A stretch of 11,789 nucleotides of DNA, from positions 1 through 11,789 of the forward strand of contig DVIC01000094.1 of the NCBI GenBank assembly GCA_018711545.1. The letters are read 5' to 3'. Below the pieces are notes generated by a model. It was not told where the DNA came from, searched no databases, and was given only the letters and a program-made list of their open reading frames with translations. The first letter of the stretch is position 1. The number at the start of each line of letters is the position of its first letter. This stretch comes from Fimenecus stercoravium. Lineage in GTDB: Bacteria > Bacillota > Clostridia > Oscillospirales > Acutalibacteraceae. The position numbers and the translations under genes are program-made. Shown here one piece after another: positions 6,295-11,789 of the stretch.

Positions 6295-6316
6295 GGGTCC
6301 CGCAAATTTTCAATGT

Positions 6317-6351
6317 GCGGCGCGTCTTTTCGGACGCGCCGCTGTTTTCTT
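6317..6351 (+). terminator. Intrinsic terminator after the lipoprotein gene
   Basis: A perfect 10-bp GC-rich stem (GCGGCGCGTC, 6317-6326, with GACGCGCCGC, 6333-6342) closes a TTTTCG loop and is followed by TGTTTTCTT. It lies 22 bases past the stop and separates the lipoprotein unit from the giant gene's unit. Confidence 0.9.
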
Positions 6352-6474
6352 CCCTGCGGCGGGGAAAAATTCCAACAGCGGCAGCTCTTGGGAAAGCGTT
6401 CGTCCGATTCACCGAAAAACAAGAAGCAAAATTGTGAAATATAGAAAAAGTAAAAACCTTTTATGAATAAAATG

Positions 6475-6503
6475 TTGACTTTTCCAAGAAATGCTCCTAT
6501 AAT
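6475..6503 (+). promoter_or_regulatory. Strong sigma-A-type promoter for the leader and giant surface gene
   Basis: TTGACT (6475-6480), a 17-base spacer and a perfect TATAAT (6498-6503) are present. The 60 bases upstream (about 6412-6474) are A/T-rich with several A-tracts, resembling an UP element. Nothing else is seen between the preceding terminator (6351) and this point. Initiation is expected near 6509-6512, roughly 380 bases before the start codon. Confidence 0.85.
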
Positions 6504-6509
6504 TTGAAT

Positions 6510-6891
6510 AACCATAGGAATGGTGCAATGGGGTGGAGTGCCCTCTTTTTTAGGGACAAGCCCTCGCAGGGAGGGCGGTTTCACCGATTTGCGATACACA
6601 TCCTACGGTAATACGGCTCGGGTGTGTATCATCAGTTCTCCGCCGGCTTCATAAAGCGGAGTGCGGTGGAGACGATCCGAGTATGAGGAACGTGCAGCGT
6701 ACTGTCTCCCGCTTCGGACGGGTGGTCAGAGGCGGTCACCATGTTCCTTTCCCAAAGTCCGGCGATGCCCCGCGCCGGCAAGACGCTTTGCACCCGGGGC
6801 AAACCCCTCCGCCCGCTTTTCTGCTTTCTGATCCCCTGCGACACGAAAAGAGATGCGGCGGAACATCAAATCTGTAGAAAGGATAGATAAG
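6510..6891 (+). promoter_or_regulatory. Long, highly structured 5' leader RNA of the giant surface gene
   Basis: About 380 transcribed bases without a credible ORF hold a dense series of hairpins. In order they are: ACCAT/ATGGT around AGGA (6511-6524); GGTG..CACC enclosing GCCCTC/GAGGGC (6532-6585); GATACACA/TGTGTATC (6593-6600 with 6623-6630), extendable by three pairs; CTCCGC/GCGGAG (6638-6661); GGAGAC/GTCTCC (6668-6709) with an inner AGTATG/CGTACT; CCCG/CGGG (6708-6722); CCGGCG/CGCCGG (6759-6778); TTTGC/GCAAA (6787-6803); and TCCGCC/GGCGGA plus CTTTTC/GAAAAG (6808-6862), the last ending 15 bases before the ribosome binding site. By eye it does not match the conserved cores of cobalamin, TPP, SAM, glycine, FMN or cyclic-di-GMP riboswitches, or a T-box. 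It may be a cis-regulator, a stability element or a processed RNA. Confidence 0.6.
6878..6883 (+). promoter_or_regulatory. Ribosome binding site of the giant surface gene
   Basis: AAAGGA lies eight bases before the ATG at 6892. This supports that start and shows that the preceding 380 bases are untranslated. Confidence 0.8.
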
Positions 6892-9800
6892 ATGAAAAAG
6901 TCAACAAAACTGTTGAGCGTCATCTTGGCGGTCGTTATGCTGTTCACCAGCATGTCGGTCATGGCTTCGGCGGCGAAAACTTCTTATCAGACGACCAGCG
7001 ATCTTGAATCGCTGCAGGCGTACAGCCCGTATGGTGCGGTCACCCGTCTGAGCACGGAAGAACGCCTGTCGATCCTGTGCGACTATCTGGATATCGTGCT
7101 GGCGGACGCCAACATCAACATGGGTAAGCAGGATCTTTCGGTCCTCGGCTCCCTGACGCTCGACCTGACGTCGATCAACTCGATCCTCAATCTGATTGAC
7201 GAAGCAAAGGGCGTTTTGGGTCACTGGCTGCTTTCCGGTCTGAAATGGATGCTCGGCGACCTCGGTGATGCGAACCTGAAAAACTGGCCGGAAGACATGA
7301 CCCGTGAAAACACGGCGCATGCGACGATCGTCAGCAGCCTGCTCCAGATTCTCAACGACAACGCCGGTCTTGTGCACAACGTCATCGAGAGAGGCTCGCT
7401 TGATCTCGGCAGCATCGTGGGCGGCCTGGTGGATCTGAGCGCGGTAAACGTGTATCTTTCCGACATCCCCGGCCTTATCAAGGGTTTGATCACCCCGATG
7501 CTGGAGCGTAAGGATGATACGGTCGCCGAGGCGGAGACGCTTGCGGCTGCTTCGAGCATGGACAGCATCCTTACATCTTTCGTGCAGGGCCTGTTCACCA
7601 AGCCCCAGAGCACCACGACCGTGAAAGCGGATTCGACCGGTGCGATCACGAGCGACCATGATCTGCCTACGGCAGAGGACGAGCTTCGCTACTACTATGT
7701 GGCAGGCACCTCCGCCGGGACACCGAGCTACACCTGCTATGTCTATGATCCGGCAAATGATGTTTACAAAGCTGAGGAAGAGGCCTTTGTCCTGACCGAA
7801 GAGGTCGAAGGCAGCGGCGTTTATGTCTTCAAGAAGGCTTCGGGCGATACGCTTAAGTATTATGAGCCCGAAAGCTACTGGCTGCCCTCGCTTGTCGAAT
7901 CCGGCAGCGCAGCGGACATCATGAACATCTCCACCCAGACCGGCGTGCAGATGCTTTACAACATGATCCCGTATGTGTTCGGTGAAATGGCACCTGTAGT
8001 GCTCAACGGCTCCGTTAAGAAAGCGATCGGCGAATGGTTCGGCGCTTCCTACAACTATGTCGGCGAAGTCGGCAGTGAAGAAGTTGCGGCGCTCGGCGAC
8101 GACGTCTTCTTCACGCAGCCTCAGGGCGACTACCTTTGGGAGTGGTCTGATTATAAGGTGATCGACGGCGTACATTATTATCGCTTCGAGGATTCCATTT
8201 ATCAGGCGGATCTCACCAACATCAACGCTTATTTCAACATCATCGACTGGAACTATCAGATCACAGCCGATCTGCTGAATGATTACATCCCCGGAACGGA
8301 TGGCAACACGCCTTCCGCGGCGGGCTACAACACCATCCTGCAGGGCGTCAACGACTTCCTCGGCGAAGTGGCCGGCCTTGTGCTTTCGGATGATGTGGTC
8401 GCCGGTATCAACTGGACTGCGGGCGACAACTCGAAGCTTCTTGACAACATCAAGAAAGCTGCGCGTTACATCGTCGACATCGAGCCCGAAGCCATTTTCG
8501 GCGCGAATTATGCGGAGGATGAATACTACAACCTGATGATGGACGAAAGCGCCACCGATCAGGAGATCCTTTGCGGCATCGCTGCAAAGCTTCTTGAGTT
8601 CCTCATGCCGCAGCTCATCCTGCCTTCGGCTTCCGGCCTTGAAGGGCAGTCCCTCGGCGCTATGTTTGCTATTGTCCTTCGCGAGCTTGCTACGCAGTTC
8701 GTACCGACTTACAACTATGATGCGCTGATTTATGCGGATTACAACACCAAGACTCTGCTGTCCGGTAAGGACAACAGCTATTGGCTGGATGTCTGCCTGA
8801 CCATCGGTGTGGACATCGGCATGAGCTATCTGCGCAACCTTGCCGACCTCGGCGAGGACACGGAAGTCGGCTATGACTTTGCCGATTCCAAGATCTACGA
8901 GCTTGCTGCTTTCGAGCAGAACCCGCAGGCTTGGGAAGCTTCTGTCGACTGGATCATCGACTGGGCTCTGTCCAACGACTATGAATGGACCTGGAAGATG
9001 GAGAACCTTGTGGATTGCGGCGACACCATTGATCTTGCCACTGCGCAGGATCCGTGGGTGAAGCTCGGCAACATCCTGAAGAACCTCCTTCCGATCGACC
9101 AGATCCTCAATGTGGATACTTCCAATGCGAACTGGCTGGAGACCGCCCTTCGCGACAACTTCGTGATGGCGCTCCTTGACCTCGACCTCGGCAAAATCGC
9201 CGGCGACGCGAACACCACCGGTCTTTTGGATATCCCGAACAGCAGCATCCTGTTCACCACGCCGCTGCTGACCACGGTCGTCACGGTTGTGCGTGACCTG
9301 CTCAACGACCTGCTTTATAAGGTCGCAGGCAATTACACCTTCTTTGATGCGGGCATCTACACCTCGATCGACAGTGTCCTCAATCAGGGCAACCTTGCCG
9401 ACTTAATACAGGCGCTCCTGCAGAGACTGCCGACCGCCAATACCAACGGTATTTTGGATACGGCTCTGCCGATCCTGAACTTCTTTGTCGGCTGGACGAC
9501 GGATGCGCAGAAATATGCGGATCCGAGCATCCAGTTCAACAACCCGAACGGCTATGATTACATCTATGCCACCGGCGGCAATGCAACCACTACGCTGAAG
9601 GTTACCAACAACTCCGGCGGCATGCTGCTGAAGCACAGAAGCAACGGTTCGTACGACAACAGCTATGTGCTGGTGATCGACGGCATCGACGGCGACTTCA
9701 CCACAAGCCAGTCCTTCCCGTTGGAGGTTGCGCCTTACACAACGGCTTCCTTCGACATCACCATGCCGTATTCGGGTGTTCAGGGCGTTTCCATTAACGT

Positions 9801-11789
9801 CTATTATCACTACAAACTGAAAGACGGCGGCGAAACGCCGGCACGCGGCCAAATGGTAACTTCTTACCAGATGGTTTCCGACGCGGCTGTGGATGCAAAC
9901 TTCAACAAATCTTACAGCGATGGCTATGAACAGTCTTCCTGGTTTACCAAGATCCGCCTGGAAGGCAGCGCCTCCCCGGTGAACCCGCTGGTCACCACGC
10001 AGGGTGCACTTGCTTCGACGATCGCGGGCGTTACGGTGACCTGGACGAACTCCGGTGAAAGTGACTATTCGGGCACGCTGCGCAACTCGTCTTTCTCGGG
10101 CTATGATTCCACTTACATCACAGACTCCGGCGAGACCGCGAGCATAGTCGGCACTTCGCTGGCAGAAGGCAGCAGCGCCACGATCGCGCCCATGCGTTTG
10201 AGCTCCAGCGTGGCTCCTGAAACGATCCCCTCCGGTACGGTCATTGACATTGGTCAGGCTTACACGGAGCTGTATCAGAGCGGCAGCAGAAATGCGCGTC
10301 TGACAGCCGACCTCGGCAATCTGTATTACTTGGATATGACCGATGTCCAAACGCTGTTCAATGACGAGCTGGATCTGGCGCGTAAAGCGGCGGATTACAC
10401 CGAAGCTACTTGGGCAGTGTATGTTCAGGGTATGAAGGATGCCGCGACGGTTGTTTTGCAGCCCTTCCAGAGCGCAAACTTCGCGTCCTACACCGATGAA
10501 TACTTTGAAACTGCATACAATGCTCTTCTGGCAGCTGTGGAACAGCTTAAAGAAGCAGAGAATGCTTCTGAAACGGTCACGCCGGAAAGCGTGCTGCAGC
10601 CTGTTCTGGATACGGCTGAGCCTGAAGGTCAGGAAATCAACTATCAGGATTACGAGCTGTATGAGTATTGGGATTATGAAGAGCAGAGAACGGCTGCGCG
10701 CGATCTGATCGCTGCGACCACTGCTCCCGAAGCTCCCGACGCTTATATCGACGGCAGTGCCTTGTCCGAGGCTGAGATCGATGCGATCATCGCTGCGGAA
10801 GACAACGCTACGTTGAAATCCGCGATTGAAAGCACCGTTCTTGAACCCTCTGAGGAGGAGCTTGCGGATTATGCCCAAACGCTTGCGGACTGGGTACCGG
10901 CTGCCTACACAGAGCTTGAGCTCTATGACATGGCGTCTAAGCTGCCCTACTACAAGCAATTCCTGCTTGCAAAGACCACTGAAAAGCAGTTCCTTGCGAA
11001 AGAGCTTGCTTATGCGGCTGCGCAGAACTATGTTGAGACGGCTTGGTCCACCGATTCCTGGAACGCCTATCAGGCTGCCCTTGCTACGGCGAATGAAGTC
11101 AACGGTGATCCGTCGGCGAAACAGTCCACCGTGTTTGATGCGAAGTACAATCTGATGCTTACCCAGAACAATCTGGTGCCGGCTGATGAATCCGCAAAGG
11201 ACAACGGCGTCTACGACAGCCTCAACAGCCTCATCGCGACAGCGGATTCTATCTTCGCTGACACGGAAGGCGCTTGGACGGTCAAGGAAGACGTTGAACC
11301 GGCAGAAGCGTATAAGCAGTTGGTGGAAGCACTCGGTTACGAGTACGAAGACGCTGACGGCTACACGCAGAACCTGTATTGGGATTCCGCAAAGGCCTTT
11401 GTTGCAACCGACCGTATCATCGGTGACAGCACGACTGCTGCGACCAACGCGATGGCGGATAAACTCCAGGCTGCGATCGACAACTTCGTTTCTACTGCCG
11501 CCGAACCGGAGCTTCAGCCTTCGGAGAACGGCACAGCGGCTGGCACGATCATTGACAGAACTTCGTACTGTGCAAACGGGGCGGGCTTCATCTATGGTAT
11601 CGATGTGTACGACTTCTATGGTGACGCAGAGATCCTTGATAAGCTGGCAACACCTGCAGGTTCGATCCGCGTAACGGCGAACGACATGGGCGTGTACAGC
11701 ACAGGCGCGAAGATCGAGTTGCTGAGTGCAAGCGGCGATGTTGTGGAAACGTACTACTACATTTACTTTGGCGATATCAACGGTGATGG
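6892..11789 (+). CDS. Giant secreted multidomain protein with C-terminal dockerin-like motif, 3' end cut by window
   Basis: The frame is open for 1632 codons without a stop and leaves the window. The N-terminus MKKSTKLLSVILAVVMLF.. is a Sec signal peptide with cleavage expected after ASA (residues 25-27). Residues about 29-875 are an unrecognised region of hydrophobic helical stretches (for example LLPIDQILNV from 733) interrupted by Tyr-rich beta segments (about 265-330 and 397-460). It ends with a GILDTALPILNFFVGW segment just before 874. Two beta-rich, Ig-like segments follow (about 877-997 and 1000-1119), then helical FIVAR-like repeats, the clearest around ADYTEATWAVYVQGM (about 1166) and WSTDSWNAYQAALATANEV (about 1385-1403). 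A beta domain (about 1547-1626, with GFIYGIDVYDF) leads directly into GDINGDG at 1627, the first calcium loop of a type I dockerin or EF-hand-like repeat. The protein is probably displayed on the cell surface or bound to a cohesin. No catalytic domain was recognised. Confidence 0.9.
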   Translation, partial: MKKSTKLLSVILAVVMLFTSMSVMASAAKTSYQTTSDLESLQAYSPYGAVTRLSTEERLSILCDYLDIVLADANINMGKQDLSVLGSLTLDLTSINSILNLIDEAKGVLGHWLLSGLKWMLGDLGDANLKNWPEDMTRENTAHATIVSSLLQILNDNAGLVHNVIERGSLDLGSIVGGLVDLSAVNVYLSDIPGLIKGLITPMLERKDDTVAEAETLAAASSMDSILTSFVQGLFTKPQSTTTVKADSTGAITSDHDLPTAEDELRYYYVAGTSAGTPSYTCYVYDPANDVYKAEEEAFVLTEEVEGSGVYVFKKASGDTLKYYEPESYWLPSLVESGSAADIMNISTQTGVQMLYNMIPYVFGEMAPVVLNGSVKKAIGEWFGASYNYVGEVGSEEVAALGDDVFFTQPQGDYLWEWSDYKVIDGVHYYRFEDSIYQADLTNINAYFNIIDWNYQITADLLNDYIPGTDGNTPSAAGYNTILQGVNDFLGEVAGLVLSDDVVAGINWTAGDNSKLLDNIKKAARYIVDIEPEAIFGANYAEDEYYNLMMDESATDQEILCGIAAKLLEFLMPQLILPSASGLEGQSLGAMFAIVLRELATQFVPTYNYDALIYADYNTKTLLSGKDNSYWLDVCLTIGVDIGMSYLRNLADLGEDTEVGYDFADSKIYELAAFEQNPQAWEASVDWIIDWALSNDYEWTWKMENLVDCGDTIDLATAQDPWVKLGNILKNLLPIDQILNVDTSNANWLETALRDNFVMALLDLDLGKIAGDANTTGLLDIPNSSILFTTPLLTTVVTVVRDLLNDLLYKVAGNYTFFDAGIYTSIDSVLNQGNLADLIQALLQRLPTANTNGILDTALPILNFFVGWTTDAQKYADPSIQFNNPNGYDYIYATGGNATTTLKVTNNSGGMLLKHRSNGSYDNSYVLVIDGIDGDFTTSQSFPLEVAPYTTASFDITMPYSGVQGVSINVYYHYKLKDGGETPARGQMVTSYQMVSDAAVDANFNKSYSDGYEQSSWFTKIRLEGSASPVNPLVTTQGALASTIAGVTVTWTNSGESDYSGTLRNSSFSGYDSTYITDSGETASIVGTSLAEGSSATIAPMRLSSSVAPETIPSGTVIDIGQAYTELYQSGSRNARLTADLGNLYYLDMTDVQTLFNDELDLARKAADYTEATWAVYVQGMKDAATVVLQPFQSANFASYTDEYFETAYNALLAAVEQLKEAENASETVTPESVLQPVLDTAEPEGQEINYQDYELYEYWDYEEQRTAARDLIAATTAPEAPDAYIDGSALSEAEIDAIIAAEDNATLKSAIESTVLEPSEEELADYAQTLADWVPAAYTELELYDMASKLPYYKQFLLAKTTEKQFLAKELAYAAAQNYVETAWSTDSWNAYQAALATANEVNGDPSAKQSTVFDAKYNLMLTQNNLVPADESAKDNGVYDSLNSLIATADSIFADTEGAWTVKEDVEPAEAYKQLVEALGYEYEDADGYTQNLYWDSAKAFVATDRIIGDSTTAATNAMADKLQAAIDNFVSTAAEPELQPSENGTAAGTIIDRTSYCANGAGFIYGIDVYDFYGDAEILDKLATPAGSIRVTANDMGVYSTGAKIELLSASGDVVETYYYIYFGDINGD

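Noticed and set aside
6781..6810. Cyclic-di-GMP-I riboswitch core suggested by GGGGCAAACC
   Set aside because: The downstream ACGCAAAGCC half and the tetraloop-receptor layout are absent. The bases are explained by the TTTGC/GCAAA hairpin.
6683..6877. 64-codon plus-strand ORF (and a 70-codon minus-strand ORF at 6632-6844) inside the leader
   Set aside because: Neither has a ribosome binding site. Both are Arg/Pro/Gly-rich translations of hairpin arms, and the bases are better explained by RNA structure.
6901..8175. 424-codon minus-strand open reading frame
   Set aside because: It lies wholly antisense to the giant gene, whose frame has a ribosome binding site, a signal peptide and 1632 uninterrupted codons. 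The antisense translation is Arg/His/Val-rich with no recognisable domain.
9403..10959. 518-codon minus-strand open reading frame
   Set aside because: It is a shadow of the giant gene's frame, with no start signals and no domain signatures. GC-rich coding DNA often leaves the opposite strand open.

Overview
The window looks like chromosomal DNA from a GC-rich gut Clostridia bacterium, probably of the Oscillospiraceae/Ruminococcaceae type. The evidence is a housekeeping set of bacterial genes with strong sigma-A promoters and purine-rich ribosome binding sites. The 3' end adds a very large secreted protein that runs into a dockerin-like calcium-binding motif, an architecture common in that group. 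All recognisable genes lie on the + strand. The lineage is an inference from gene content and style, not from a marker gene.

Region 1 (1-1790) holds the 3' part of a GNAT acetyltransferase gene. It is joined by a 4-base ATGA stop/start overlap to a PLP-dependent enzyme of the YnbB / methionine gamma-lyase-like (aluminium resistance) family. Region 2 (1791-2165) has no gene. It is a mosaic of inverted heptamer arrays (TCTAAnn, TCTGAnn and their complements), a GGGCGGG/CCCGCCC hairpin and a longer inverted repeat, and looks like a small non-autonomous repeat element. Region 3 (2166-5501) holds a phosphoglucomutase/phosphomannomutase, acyl carrier protein with its own promoter, and a prolyl-tRNA synthetase of the archaeal/eukaryal-like short class. 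Region 4 (5502-6351) is a self-contained unit: sigma-A promoter, lipoprotein gene and strong intrinsic terminator.

Region 5 (6352-11789) is the most unusual part. A near-perfect promoter (TTGACT-17-TATAAT) sits about 390 bases ahead of the start codon of a giant gene. The transcribed leader between them is packed with about ten predictable hairpins and has no convincing ORF. The giant gene is open from 6892 to the window end (at least 1632 codons). It encodes a signal peptide, an approximately 850-residue unrecognised region, two beta-rich segments, helical FIVAR-like repeats and a beta domain, then breaks off inside a GDINGDG calcium-binding loop. Long minus-strand ORFs across it are shadows of this reading frame.

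The housekeeping genes do not form one pathway; they cover cell-envelope sugar phosphates, fatty-acid synthesis and translation. The candidates for something new are the structured leader with its giant dockerin-type protein and the heptad repeat element. No defence system, CRISPR array, tRNA or rRNA is visible.
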